This document shows, one piece after another, positions 38,901-51,645 of a stretch of DNA of 64,000 nt. The stretch's first letter is position 1, and each line of letters starts with the position of its first letter. A program made the translations under genes and the position numbers. The notes beneath the pieces were generated by a model. It made no database searches and was not told the DNA's origin. It saw only the letters and a list, made by a program, of their open reading frames with translations. Source of the DNA: Stichopus chloronotus (Eukaryota; Echinodermata; Holothuroidea; Aspidochirotida; Stichopodidae); assembly GCA_021234535.1 (NCBI GenBank), contig CM037833.1:23218918-23282917 (forward strand), given 5' to 3'.

Positions 38901-39693
38901 GCATCAGTCAATGATGAAATTATCACAAGTGTTATATGGTAACCCACATTGCTCAGCAATGTTAAACTGTAAGTATCTATCAGGTTTAATACAGGAACTG
39001 ATGTGTACATGTAAAATACCCTTACATGTGTACATGTACAAAAGATGTAGGTACAAGACATGTTGTCTCACCTTGTTGTGACCTTGTTTTTTATTTTAAG
39101 GAAGTCAGACATGCCCAAATTGTAGGGATTACATGCTTCAAATCCACAGTGCTTTCCCTCCAAGAGCAGTGTAGGCCTCCGTCAAACCTCAGTGTTTGTT
39201 TTCACTCAGTAAGTGGGATATACCTTTGAACTTTTTCCCAGTTACAGATCACAGCACTTTGTTTATTTCAAATGAGAAAGATGGCAAAGAGACCGCTGGA
39301 TCAAAATGCATTGAAACCAGGAGGTAAAGAGTCAGCCTACCTCCCCCCCTCAAAAAATAAAAGGAAAGAAAAAAACAGGGTACATTAATTGAACGCACAT
39401 TTCTTTTGGCCATACAGCAATGTATGGTACACACTTCGAGTGAGGGGACTTTTATGAAAGCTGCTGCTGCGCAGCTGCTCAGATTGTGACCAAGATATCA
39501 AGTTCACTTTAACTCTCTGATATTAAAGGCAGTGTCGTCTCTCACTTACAGTAAGCCTGCCATAACTTACAGGCCTATTTGCATGGGGGCAGTTTTCTGC
39601 TAAACGACATGATTTTCACACAATGACCTGTCACTTTTTGACCCACTGATGTTCTTGGGGAAGGAGTAAAAGAGGGTTTCATTTGTCAATGCT
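35935..39693. other. Non-coding stretch
   Basis: No supported exon. It contains an ATGA tetranucleotide run (36416-36455), a (GT)10 microsatellite (36512-36531) and a pyrimidine-rich segment near 37640-37860. Confidence 0.5.
36512..36531. repeat. (GT)10 microsatellite
   Basis: Twenty bases of uninterrupted GT dinucleotide within non-coding DNA. Confidence 0.95.
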
Positions 39694-40078
39694 CTAATGT
39701 AATTGGATTGTACACATGTATGCACATTCTGCTGAAAGTTACAGTGAGTTCATTTTACACATAATTCGTTAAATTTTGACCCAATGGCACATGGATATGT
39801 TTTCTATAGGCAAGAGGAAACACTGTAAGTTGGTAAAGTGTACCGTATATATGTGACAGTTCTCATCAGGTTACTTACCAATGCAACTAATGTAATTGGA
39901 TTGTACACGTGCACATTCTGCTGAAAGTTACAGTGAGTTCATTTTTCACATAATTCGTTAAATTTTGACCCAATGGCACATGGATATGTTTTCTATAGGT
40001 AAGAGGAAACACTGTACTGTTGGTATAGTGTACCATGCATACAGTATGTGACAGTTCTCATCAAGTTACTTACCAATC
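39694..40078. repeat. 193-bp direct tandem duplication
   Basis: Two adjacent copies start CTAATGTAATTGGATTGTAC at 39694 and 39887. They share AATTCGTTAAATTTTGACCC, GGCACATGGATATG and GTGACAGTTCTCATCA, with a few indels and substitutions between them. This is a simple, fairly recent segmental tandem duplication with no coding content. Confidence 0.92.
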
Positions 40079-40141
40079 ATCTCGTTCTATGCCATCCATT
40101 TACAATGTTGTCATGACTACAGGTCTTTGTTTCAGTTGGTT

Positions 40142-40527
40142 TTAAAGAGGCTCATTGAGTTGATGTTGTTTATTTTGTGACAAGTAATTTTGAGGGAAGC
40201 CAATACAGTAGTACAATAATACTTCTAATCAGCCTCATTAGTCACCAGATCTATTCCGATATGTTGTTTCTGAAAATCTGAGAAATTGTAGCCTTTTGTG
40301 GACAGGGGTTGCCTGTGGTACCCTTAAATGGTGAAAACTGTGCGGCTGCCTCTGGTGGCAGATTTGCAATAAAACATTTTGATTGTTAGTTTACCTATCC
40401 TTGTCACTTCAGTTGTGTATCAGTACTTCAGAGTCTCTTAGCCTGACCATTTGCTATCAACGTACAATCTGAGGAATGATGCACATGTGACACACTTTAG
40501 GTAAACCAACTCAATGAGCCCTTTCAA
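40142..40527. mobile_element. TTAA-flanked MITE-like element, copy 2
   Basis: A 378-bp element (40146-40523) with terminal inverted repeats. The left end is AGAGGCTCATTGAGTTG; the right end ends CAACTCAATGAGCCCTT. It is flanked by TTAA on the left and TCAA on the right, one substitution from a perfect target duplication. The termini match the elements at 17.9 and 56.4 kb. It has no ORF of note. Confidence 0.72.
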
Positions 40528-43500
40528 AATGTCTCTCCACTGTGTGTCTAAAAGTATTTTTTTTTTTTTTAACCAAATTTTTACCTGGTGGATATGTTGC
40601 AATGTTGGAAACAAAATTACAGTCATGAGTCAACAGAATAGACTCAAGAAAGAAGGTCATTAATGATTCCTTTTTTTTCCCCATATTAGGCGGAGCCTAT
40701 GTCTGATAACTTGGATTATGTACAAGAAACCTTTTCTTTAATCCCTATATTTTCTAGTCAAAAGTATAACATATTTTTAAGGGTTGAATGATGACATCAT
40801 TGAAACCAGCATCGAGTAGGAATCACGAGCAACTTCATAGCTGTTGATGACCTCAGGCAGCGAACACTCGACAGCCAAAATATTGGAGTCGCCGAGGCTT
40901 ACATTATAGTTCTAGGCCTACCTGTCTGTACGAACACTTTCAAACCCATCACGCCGTAAAGTCTTATAGTTAATGTAATGAACAAAGTAGTATTCCTTTG
41001 TGTAAAACCCTCACAGCCTAGATGTAGGTTATACATCTGGCTTTTCCACCTCTTTTAAAATTTGCAAAAAAGTTCCCTTAGTTGATATGACCTGAAAGCT
41101 ACTATAAAGCATCTTAATTTGCTGTGGAGTTTCTTCTCATAGTTGAGATGTTTCCTGAAGCCAGTTCAGGCCAAAAAAAAAAATGAAAAGAAAATTTGGA
41201 AAACTGAGAGGACTCAAAGGAATGCCATATTTGGTTTTGAAATTTTTCTTCAATCAGGAGACGTGGAGTATGCCTTTGTCCTGAGGCAGCGAGGTTTTGC
41301 AGAGCACTGGCTGCACCACTGCACCCGTCGTTTCCCAGCATGCTGTGGTATTCATATTTATGACAGACTGCTTCTTGTGTGCACACATATGTTTGTTTGT
41401 AAATGTACCCGATCCGTGAACTCTCTGTTCATATCCAATCTCTTAATTTTTAATTATATGTCACACTGTACTGCAGCAGGGTGGTGGTTCTCCTGCAGGC
41501 CTTTTTCGAGGAACTGTCTCTTGCGAGATTGTCACACAGGACTTCACTTATATTGGTTAAATAATGCAACAAGCAGAAGCAGAGAGATTGCTAGTGTGTC
41601 CGTGTTATAGATCTCAAAACATTTTAGTTAAAGGACTTCTGCACTCTGAAAAGTAGAGGTGGACTACTCTTTGTGGATGCATAATGAAATAAATTAAAAA
41701 ACTTCAACAGTTTTGATAACAACTTTATGTTAAACCTGATTACATCAATTTAGGCTAATTATAAGCATTGACATACATGTGTTTGTCCCCCTTCAACATT
41801 CTCACAAATTTGATATTTAATTCAGTGAACCTCTTTGAATAAGGAAGGGGTCGGGTTTGGTGGAGGGGAAATGGCAGCTGCGAGCTGTACCCATTGTATG
41901 GTGCTTTTTTGCGGTACAAGTGAACGGTGAGTATGCATAACTGTGCAAAGTAGTGTTTTTCCTGGTAATCAACCTTGGTAACCTCTTGAAATTTACTGCC
42001 CTCTTTCAAAATTAATACTACCCTGTTCCTTCTTTAGGTGAACAACAACATTAGTTCAGGTCCTTGTGGGATGTTAATGTCATATATATGATACACTGTA
42101 AATGTTGTATTTAATGAATGTGTGAACTAACGTGTATCAGTTTTGATTTTAAATGCAAATAAAAACTGATATTTCGTCACGTACCCAGCCGTCTCTTTCT
42201 GTGAGGTAAGTTGCTATTGAAATGGCAGTGCATGCTTACGATGGTTTTTCTGATTTTCATCAGGCACTGTTGCACCTGATGGTTATGAGGCAAGAAAGTA
42301 CCTGGTTCTCTAACATAGAAATTCAAAAGTGAAAATGGGATGTAGCGAAGTCACGATTTTCCTAAAGAGAGGGACCTACATGGAATGGTAACCTGACCTT
42401 GAGTTACTTTTACTTTAAGTTGTCAGTTTGTGAATCAAAGTTTTTTGAATTGCTGTATGTCTGGTCAAATTTGTGTCTGTGGGGTGTGGGAGAGGGAGGG
42501 AGGGGGAATTCTGATTATTTTGACTCTCTGCATAATTAACATCAGTCGTAGTTATCTGTGCTTTAACATGTGCATCAGTGCTTTCATTTTGTCTGGTGTG
42601 CCTGCTTGCCAACTGGCGGGCCTGTGTTTGTTATCTCCTACTGTACTGAGGAATGTATTGATTGATAAACTGCCATAGGGCAAGCTGTTTGTCATCTCCC
42701 TGAGTGAAATATTCTCTGTAAAATTGTCACGGTCTATTGATTTATGGACATTTTTCTGTTTTGTTGGCAGACTGGGGATGGGTGGGAAGGAGTGAGATGG
42801 GGGGAGGGGTTGTGACAGGGGGATTGTGTCAAACTGAAAAGTTCATTATCAGTGCAAAGATCTCAGTTGTCATTTTTCTTTGATAGTTTAGTTTTCTATC
42901 AACTAAAGCAACAGATCTACACAATGTATCCAGCATGTTTATTTCAAAACGATAGCTTTACAAACTTCCATAAAAGGTGATAAAAATTCACACGTTCATT
43001 TTATAGTCGACGATTGACAAGTGTGCGTATTTCGTACGAAATAACAGCATGCAGATGTGCCATGTGATCAATAATCTTTAAAGTAATTGTTGATTATTTA
43101 CACCAATTTTTATTCAATAGAACAAAGAAACAGGACACCAGTTGTCTAAAGCTGCTTGACCACTTGCAATCATAGATAGGAGCAAAGTTTTCTCGATGTT
43201 GTGAAAACCTGAAACAAATTTGGATTTCAAACAACAAAATAAATAAAGAAAAAGAAGAAAAATAAAGAAAGAAGTGCTGGAAAGCCATTTTATTTTGCTG
43301 CTATGGGAAAAATGTGCTTGTTGAAGATTTTATCTCTTGCGAGCTTCAATTGTTTGCACATTGGATACACTGAGCTGTATTGTGATGCATTGTCTACAGA
43401 GTGGTAATTGAGAATATTTAGCATTCCTCTGAACAATGTTTTTACTGGTACATCTAGGGAAATAGTATAAAGGGGTGTCATTAGCTGTACTGAAATCACC

Positions 43501-46500
43501 ACAGTTCACTAACAGGTCTGCAGCTAGGACAACTATACAACATATCTGCATACTTGTGCAAGTCAACAAGTATAGGGGTACTTGATCCTAGTCCGACACG
43601 TCGTCAGTGCAAAAGAGTAAAAAAGAAATGTTTTCAAGCCCCTTCCCCCCTTACAAAAAAGGAGTTTTTAGTTTGACACATTTTTAATTCAAATTAATGA
43701 CACCTTTGAGTCTAGAAACCAAAAAAAAAGCCCCCTCGAAAAAAAGTTTTGCACACGTTTTCCATCCTAAAATGTTTTCCGTCTGAGAATAAATGTTATG
43801 TTGTAAGTATTTTTGGACTGGAGGGATATTTTCCGACCGACAACCTGTCAGTCTAAAGGGTGCAAGAAGTATATGCATGCATGTACTGTAACAGTACTAC
43901 TGCATGTGCAATATGCAGTGGCCAAACAACATTAGAAATACATTATGAGGCGCTGCGCATGCAGATGACTGGAATCAGTCCAGTGACCAACAGTCTTCAT
44001 ATCTTGCATTTAAGTGGTTAGCTAGAGGGCCAATCAGATGTCTGGAACAGGTCACACATTGGATGTGATGTAAAATGGAGCTTAATAAAAAAAGAAAAGA
44101 AAAGTAAATTTCTTGATCCGTCAAATTTCTTACAAGTTGGGTTGCCTTGCAACACGTGGATATCTGCAGGACAACCAAAAAATCAGAAACCCTTGGACCA
44201 CCAAATCATGGAAAGTTGTTTCTCCAGCTAACAACCATTGAAAATATCCCCTTTAAGTTTGGTCATGATTGCATGGTGGATTGTGTGGCGATTTTGACTG
44301 ACAGCACGAGGCATACATGCCTCTTCATTGAAAGAAGTGTGAAGAAGATGTAGGTGACACACTTTTGTCATGAAAGAAAGTTAAAGTTATTTTAAAAAGG
44401 TAGGTTTGGCTCTTCTAGTTATTATTCAAACAGATACATACTTTAACTATAGGGGCTTTGATATAAGCCACTTAGCCCTGCCTTGAATTAATCTCTTCCA
44501 ACTTTCATATTTCCATTAATTGATGTTTCTAGATGTTTTATTAATCTTTCGTTCACAGTTCATTTCATCATGGTCTTGTCAGTTCTTTGTCATCCCATGA
44601 AGAAGCTTCTGTCTCTCTCTCATTTATGAAAAAATTGACGACAAAAAAAAATTAGAGTCTTTGAGTGCTTTGATAAAATAAATGGAGCTGATGGTGCACA
44701 GTGTTAGCTCAGCATTGTAGCATGTTACTCTCAGTGATCGTGTAAAACCATAGTAGAACCACAGAAGTCAGTGGTCAATGGTCTTTGTTATTAACCAGCC
44801 AACTGCAAGTAATTTGCACCCTGCTGTGTTCACTTTGCCAGGAAATACAAAAAAAAATGTCTCTTGTTTTCAGAAGGCTGATTTTCATCTTGGTTTTCAG
44901 GAAAGGAATTGGTCTGCCAGGCTTCTTTTTTTTTTTTGCTGCAGAATTGACATGTGCATGTAAAGTACGTAGGTAGGCTGAATGGCTGATGTTATGTCAA
45001 TACAGGGGTGATTGATAGGGAAGCTTTGGCACAAGCTACTGTATCTAGCCAGGGATTCCACATTGCCGTGCAGTACAAATAACAGTGACATACTTGTGTG
45101 GCATTTATATACATAGACTTAAACAGTGCATTGCAAATTATGTGAATGGACTGGTCAGAGGTGGACTAGCTGCAAGTTCCTCCTCTGAACTTGGGAGCTA
45201 TGTGAACCTATTGCAGATTAGCGCCGGATATGTACACAGTGCATTGCATTTTATGTCTTCACACCTCTTAGTTTATCATATTTAGTTGCGTTCATCCTCC
45301 TCTGTGCGTAAACTGTAGACCCAACACTGGAGAATACATTGATCAGGCTGCGCTGTAAAGATCTCCATTGCACATTCCTGGCATACCTACTCGTAGTGTA
45401 TATATCTCAGGCTTCTGACTGATTGGATAAAGGTTTCACCTCCAGTTAACTGATGTCACTAAATATCATGATAATATTATAACATCAGGTCACAGGTTAA
45501 ATTGAATGTATGACCTTTGACTGTCATTGTACTGTCTGTGAAACTTGAAGAAGTCTGGCCATACCCCCCTCCCCCCGCCCCTTTTCCCGTTTACTTTGCC
45601 TTTCCATTTAAAGTGTTGAAGTGAAATTGAAAGGATACAAGTTTTTCATATTTTGTTAACAACTTGAGTTTTTTTGTTGTTGTTGCATACAGTAGATCAA
45701 TGTTCATTTTTAAGTCATTGCTCACTCAGCAGTTTAATTTTCACCAAATGGCTTCATCCATAGCTGATCATCCAGTTCATCAAAGCAGTGGAAAGGTTTA
45801 ATCTTCCATTTCATTCTTTTATCATCTTTTCGACGACGAGGGATATCCTGTAGGAAGGCTCTATTAGTTAATCAAAAACAAAGACTCCATCCCCACGCAG
45901 ATCCTCTGCTCAGAGGCAGTCGTTTGTTTAATCATTCCAACAAATTCTCAAAAGCAAACGTTTTGTCCTTTCTTTCCCAGTGTCTGTCAGAGAGTTGAAG
46001 TCGAGGTAATCAGAAACAAGAAGTTCACTGGATTTTTGATCTGATAATAATTAGAAAATGTTGACTGTGAGGTGGTGACAATTTTGCTGCTCGAAGTTTG
46101 TCATTTTCAGTTAGTTGTGAATTTGCTGTCAGTACAGAGAAGGCGGCCTACTTTGTCGCGTTGACATGTATCACAGTGTTGTCCGTGTATGATCCAGTGT
46201 CTGATGTGTTTCATGATGTAGATTAGAAAGGGCTGGCAAAGATCTTAGCTCAAAACTCTTTGAATTTTGCCCAGAATACATGACAAGACTCGTGTCTTCC
46301 TAGTGATACTCAATTGAGATGTGAGTGTCAACTTGTCAAGACATTTATTATTTCTTGATAATTTCTCTCCCGCGAGTACGATACAAGCGGTCTTTGCATG
46401 GTGCGTATCGATGTATGTGTACAGACAGTGCGCTAACATTCCATGCGGTGTACTGCCGATTGAGGTGGCTGAAAGGCTTCCCTATGGTGGGAGCTTTGCC

Positions 46501-48789
46501 TTGAGTTTCGTGGAAGATTTAATTTGGAAGGCAGAATGCTCATGATCACTCAGCTGTATACAGAGAGAGTTATGAACAAAGATTCACTGGAGATATGTAG
46601 GTGAACTTAAAACAAAGTGCAAGATTACTGTATGATGGTTACATTTTACAGGAAGTGAAATGTAAAAATTGCGTGGAAGTGCTTGCTTGGAAAATTACTT
46701 GGAAGTGTGTTCAACTCTATTCGATGCCAAATACATATCCTTTGATGTTAAATATTTATTTTAAAATAATCACCGTGTAGGTAAAGATTCTCTTTCATGG
46801 AAAATAGAAAAATGACCTATAAGTGCTGTAATAAGAGGATCTAGCAGCCTGTTAAAGTACTGTACCTTAGGATGAATTACAGCACATTGGCAGCTAAACT
46901 GTCCATGTGTATAGTGAAATATAGCATGGTTTCAGTTACAGGGGTGAAACTCCTGAGGTTAACGTGGCTCAAAGGAAACACAGACAACATAAAAAGGGTA
47001 ATGATACTTTTTCTAAAGGGAAATGTCTTTTTCGAAAGGTGTTGGTGTATTCAGAGAAAAGATTCCAAGTAACAGTTCTAAGAGCTAAAACATCAAAGTT
47101 TCTGACATGTGCGAGTATAGTACCGTCAGCATTTGTAGATTGTTAGGTGGAGTGCTGCTGGTCCTGATTGGATAAAGAGATCTCTATAATCCATTTTACT
47201 GAATGTTACCTGGAGTCACCTGTAACTTTAAAGAGTGAGAGAATATTTGCAGTACTGCAGTAATGTGTGGGGATAGGTAAATACCACCAATCATTCGTCA
47301 TATGTTAGTCTCTCATTTAACATCTTCAAAAGTTCTGACTTTTCTTCTCCTGGAAGGAATTTTGTTGTTGCCAGAATCAAATCCCAAATGATACATTGTG
47401 CAGATTTCATTAATTTTACATGTATATGTGAATTGTCGATTACATGTAATTTAGATATATGCAGGAAACCTTTGTTTATCACGTCATTTCCTAGGCTTTA
47501 TTTTTAAGAGCCAGACGTGTTTTGGTTCCGTTGCATGTCTGAGGTTCTCACTTCTGTGCACAATTTCATAGCAATGTTTAATACTCAAGTTTCAAACTCT
47601 GGGAGATCTTCTATTAGCAGACCCCAAAATAGAGAAGTAAAAAAAAATTCTTTAAATGACCTCCCAAGCACCGTATCACATACCGAGGTGCTTTATACAG
47701 CACATGGTTTCTGTAGCAGGTTTCTGACATATCTCCATTCTGTAGGAATAATTGAGCTAGGGTTCCTGTCTGTATTCTACTCGTCAACCCTATTCCATCT
47801 GATTTCAATTTTACACAACATACAGCGCGTCTTCAGAGTCCCAAGTCTCTTCCACCCTCCTCCCAAAACTAACCGGAGAAATTAAAAAGAACATTTAATG
47901 TGATCTGTTTACTTTTACATCACTCCTGATAAATAGTGATCCATCCCAAGTTTTAACTTCTTTCTTGACATCCCAATCTTGGATGTGGTATGACCTTTGA
48001 CCTTCTCATTTTCTCAGGTGGCAGATTTCTCTTTTATGCAAACCTAAAAGCACAGTCCTTGGGATGAAGATCTCCAGTCTCCTTTAAAATGCACCTCTCT
48101 TTATAGAGGGTATCCGGCTAGCTGGTGGTTTAACATTCGACCTCTACGCAGTTGGAAAAACAGTGGGACAGAGATATCTTTCCACGCCAGGAGGCATTGG
48201 AAGGGAGAAATTCAAGAATAATTGATACGAAATAATGTTCCTTATCGAAGAAGAGATTGGAACCTTAGTATCGGCTGTATAAATGGTGAAAGAGCCTCAT
48301 GTGATCGTGTGTACACACTGCACTCAAAACATGATGCACGCACACATCAAAGAAATGAATGATTTATTACTCCTTGTGATAAAGTGGTAAATCATGTAGC
48401 AGTATAGTTTCATTTATTTTGATGTCACCCCAGTGCAAGACTGGCTCGTTAGATATGTCCAGGTGAAGTGACATTTGCTGCTTAGTTTATCACACTGCAT
48501 GATGTATGTTTGCCTTACAAACCAAATCACTCCGAATGTTTGTAACGTTCTGCCTCCTTCTTACTATTCTAGTCGTATCCATCAGCAAAGACCAAATAGG
48601 AAAGCTCGGGCAAGAGGGGCCATGATCCAAATCAAAGGTGGCCCCAAAATAATTTTACATAGACCCATGCCTTCAGAAAGTAAACTATTTAAAGAAATTC
48701 GCCAAAAAGTTGTACTGTACACTGAGGATATCCAAGTAAAGAATTTTTTCTTAAAGTGGAATATGACTTGAAAATGTCAGTGAAAGTCA
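40528..48789. other. Non-coding stretch
   Basis: No recognised gene. GC-richer islets such as 41258-41347 and 46370-46510 are open in some frames but match nothing I know. Many TACTGTA words and poly(T)/poly(A) runs occur (for example 44925-44938). Confidence 0.45.
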
Positions 48790-49110
48790 AATTCAGTGGA
48801 ACATTGTTGTTCAACCCCATTTTGGCATAAATGAATATTCATATCAATTCCCATTGGTCTGTTTGATTGCATGTAACTGTGATTGACTGCTATGCTTTCT
48901 TGTGAGAGTCTGAAGTTTGTAGGGCGGGCAAAAAAGGATGAGACATTTTTCACATTCAAATATTTGGAAAATGAGTGCATAGATCTATTTCAGGTTTTGT
49001 GACAGGTGATCTTTCCTATTCTTTCTCTTTCCTGAAACTCTGACAAAGAACAAAGGTACTGTAGATGGCCAGGCAATTCTCAGTACAACTCAAATTCCAG
49101 CTTTGAAGGT
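48790..49110. repeat. Dispersed repeat A, copy 1
   Basis: This segment shares an ordered series of blocks with 56870-57125, in the same orientation: ATGAATATTCATATC, GTGATTGAC, a TTTGTAGGGC block, TTCAAATAT-TGGAA, and TTTCTCTTTCCTGAAAC. The two copies are roughly three-quarters identical by eye, so they belong to an old interspersed repeat family of unknown class. Confidence 0.75.
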
Positions 49111-49841
49111 TGTGTGTGACATGAAATAGACTATGGGGCATGTTGTAATATAGCTACTAAAGATTAAGCTTTGTTCTCTCCATGTTGGCAGGGAATAAAA
49201 ATTCGCTTTTCTTGCAGAAATATGGTATTCCTAAATGAAGTCATGCGATCCCACTCCGAGTCGGGTCACAGTGGCCAGAAAAACAGGATTGAAAATTCTA
49301 TAAAATATGCTAATTTCAGTAAAAATCCACATGAAGATAAATGTTCAAAATACTGTTTGTGAGTGTATGGAAACCTTGAAATGAAGCGAAATACATGATA
49401 TTAAAATTCGTAGAAACGAATTTAAATCTAGCAAGGGAAGGGTAGCGAGTAGGGGGTCATTATCTGAAAATTGTGTTAGCGCCCTCACTTGGTGTGCTTC
49501 TCAGATTTTCACTGAACTACTTAACTTAAGTCAATTCACATTAAAAAAAGCCATCTGATATTGCTAAATGCATTGCAGGGGTGGCTCGGGTGTTATATAT
49601 TGTCGTTTTAAGGATATATTACTTGCTTAAAATTAAAAAGAAAATTGGAAACTGTAAATAACGAGTCTGCTATGTATGTCTACAAAATTCCGCTCTTAAA
49701 TTGAGGTCGATATTTAAATTAAAAATTCAGAACTAGCCCCTGAGCACATACACTAACAACCCTCCACACTTTTGACTTTTTAGGTAGTAGTCACTTGATC
49801 GAAAATTTGGTCTATTATGTGAAAAGAGCAATATTGCAGCA

Positions 49842-49993
49842 ATGACCTCCCCCTTCCCTCCACAAGAAAAATCTTGCTTCCGTTATGTGTATTTTAGTAA
49901 AGGAATGGTATTTTTTGATGACCTCCCCCTTCCCTCCACAAGAAAAATCCTGCGTCTGATATGTGCACTTTACGTAAGAAATGGTATTTTTTC
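49842..49993. repeat. 76-bp direct tandem duplication
   Basis: Two adjacent copies begin ATGACCTCCCCCTTCCCTCC at 49842 and 49918 and end GGTATTTTTT. They differ at about ten positions. An ORF crosses both copies, but there is no sign it is a gene. Confidence 0.92.
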
Positions 49994-50786
49994 AAAAGCA
50001 TCATTTTATAGTTTAAAACTAAGTGGTCACCGCTACGGAGGTATATGCATGGAATCAGATGCGCGCAAAGCACGTTTTGGTGGCATTTCAGAATTCAGGA
50101 ATTTCAGTAGAAAATTCGGGCAACATTTTCCCTTTTGCCTCTTCCATGCCGTAATTAGTATGCATCAAGAGATCATGGTGAGAATGGTAAAGACTAGGGC
50201 TCAAGAATATCTAGAGTGAGTCTTTAGGGCACATTTGCTACTCGGGAAAAAAAGTGGGGGGCACGTGCCCCCGTCCCCCGGTTCCTACCCCCCTTATTGG
50301 TCCAATAACCAAAATCCCTTTTCAACGTCATGTGATATAGGATTAACCTAAACGATATGACTCCTAAAATCACTGACATTGAGAAACATTTCCTAAATAC
50401 GTAAAATCAGGCCAAAACTATTTACTTGCCAGTCCCACCGTTTTTTTATATATTTTTTTAACTGATTACTCATAAAAACGCCCTGGCTGTGGGAGTCAGG
50501 AGAGTACGGCATTTTTCTGGGAATTTCCGAAAAGGTTGTTTTTTATCTATTCGCCAATATTCCGTTCCGCTGCGGCTTTCGGCGAAACAGAAAACAGTTT
50601 GGTCGTTGATCTTAGCCTTCCCAAAGGCTGTTAGTGTATCTTCCCATTTTGTCAACTTTTCATGCCTTCTTTTAAGCAAAATTACCCCAAAAAATAGCGA
50701 ACAAAAGACCTATCTCACAATGTTTATGAAAATGGCCGGCTGTCTTAAAAGGTTTGGTGAGAAAAGACGAGAAAAGATTTGCCCCG

Positions 50787-50885
50787 GAAAAAAAAAAAGT
50801 TTGACCGAGGTGGGACTCGAACTCGCAACACAACTTTTTCCAAAACTTCCTGGCCGAACGGCTTACCACTACACCATCGTGACCT
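50787..50885 (-). repeat. tRNA-derived SINE-like unit with pol III signals
   Basis: On the minus strand there is an A-box (TGGTGTAGTGG, 50866-50876), then a B-box (GTTCGAGTCCC, about 50812-50822), then within 15 bases a run of T (50787-50798) that would end pol III transcription. The T-arm and acceptor stems do not pair properly (GCGAG against CCCAC), so this is not a working tRNA gene. It looks like a tRNA-derived SINE head or pseudogene. The reading GVVVSRSA is a typical conceptual translation of such A-boxes. Confidence 0.6.
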
Positions 50886-51355
50886 TTTTTACGATAAGTT
50901 TTTGCAATACTATTTGAATGTATTACGCTATAATACTGCAATATTACTGCAACTTAATTTAACTGTAATTTTATTTAAACATTGGAGGGTGGCGTTTGTG
51001 CTTATAATTTTAAATTTGACTTATATAAGCGGGCTGGACTGGAATGAAGCTGATGGCTAGGCTATAGCCTGGGCCTGTTACGTTAATTAACGTCTTAGCT
51101 ATAAAAAAAAAAATATATATATATAATATAGCCTAGGCCTATATATATAGCCTATAGGCCCTATGTGCAAAGGCCCCTAGGCCTAATGCATTAGGCCTAT
51201 TGCTTGTGTGGTTTGGTTATTGGTTATAACAATAAAATGAAAATATTTTTAAAAGACAATCTCATTTTCAGCGTTTGGCATTACAAGCACTTGTTTCCAA
51301 CCATTTCACCGCAAATGTTTGGGCCCTAGGCCTAAGCGGGGGGCATTCATTTAAT

Positions 51356-51600
51356 TGTTTCAAGCTTCAGAAGAACTATTGTAGATCAGGAGTCAGAAAT
51401 AGCTTCTTTTCACAAAGATCGAGTTATCGATGAGTGGAATGCTCTTCCTGATTCCATTGGTTCCACTTCTAGTGTGAGTGCTTTTAAAAATGCTGTTGAT
51501 CGTTACTTTGCTGCTTGTGGGAGAATTTAGGGTTTTCGGTGGTTCAGGGTCTTTTATGAGGACTTAAGTCCTTCCTGACCCTTACTCTACTAAACTAAAC
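51356..51600 (+). mobile_element. LINE (CR1/L2-like) 3' fragment
   Basis: The last ~50 codons of a non-LTR reverse transcriptase ORF2 are recognisable. First comes RSGVRNSFFSQR; then, after a one-base shift near 51420, RVIDEWNALPDSI and SVSAFKNAVDRYF, ending at TAG (51528-51530). The motif R-V-x-(D/N)-x-W-N-x-L-P followed by S-F-K is the usual C-terminus of CR1/L2-type elements. The 3' UTR forms a hairpin with a perfect palindrome AGGACTTAAGTCCT (51559-51572) and outer arms AGGGTC/GACCCT. The tail is CTAAACTAAACTAA. It is 5'-truncated and frameshifted, so dead. Confidence 0.75.
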
Positions 51601-51645
51601 TAAGCGGCGGTGCGCCTTTGGGCGGCTGCAAACCGTGAGTGTTGC

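Noticed and set aside
41258..41347. GC-richer islet open in two forward frames after an AATCAG acceptor-like site
   Set aside because: No recognised protein in any frame, and the donor GTATTC is weak.
46491..46545. WWEL-like reading that recalls the second WW motif of ARHGAP39
   Set aside because: The following residues (CLEFRGRF) do not match, there is a stop just upstream in frame, and no good acceptor exists.
48571..48771. Basic ORF (RIHQQRPNRKARARGAMIQI) after an acceptor-like CTATTCTAG
   Set aside because: No known family and no clear donor or poly(A) signal. It is probably chance.
50489..50917. A 142-codon + strand ORF
   Set aside because: It runs through the antisense of the tRNA-like unit, and part of its sequence is the usual conceptual translation of such repeats.
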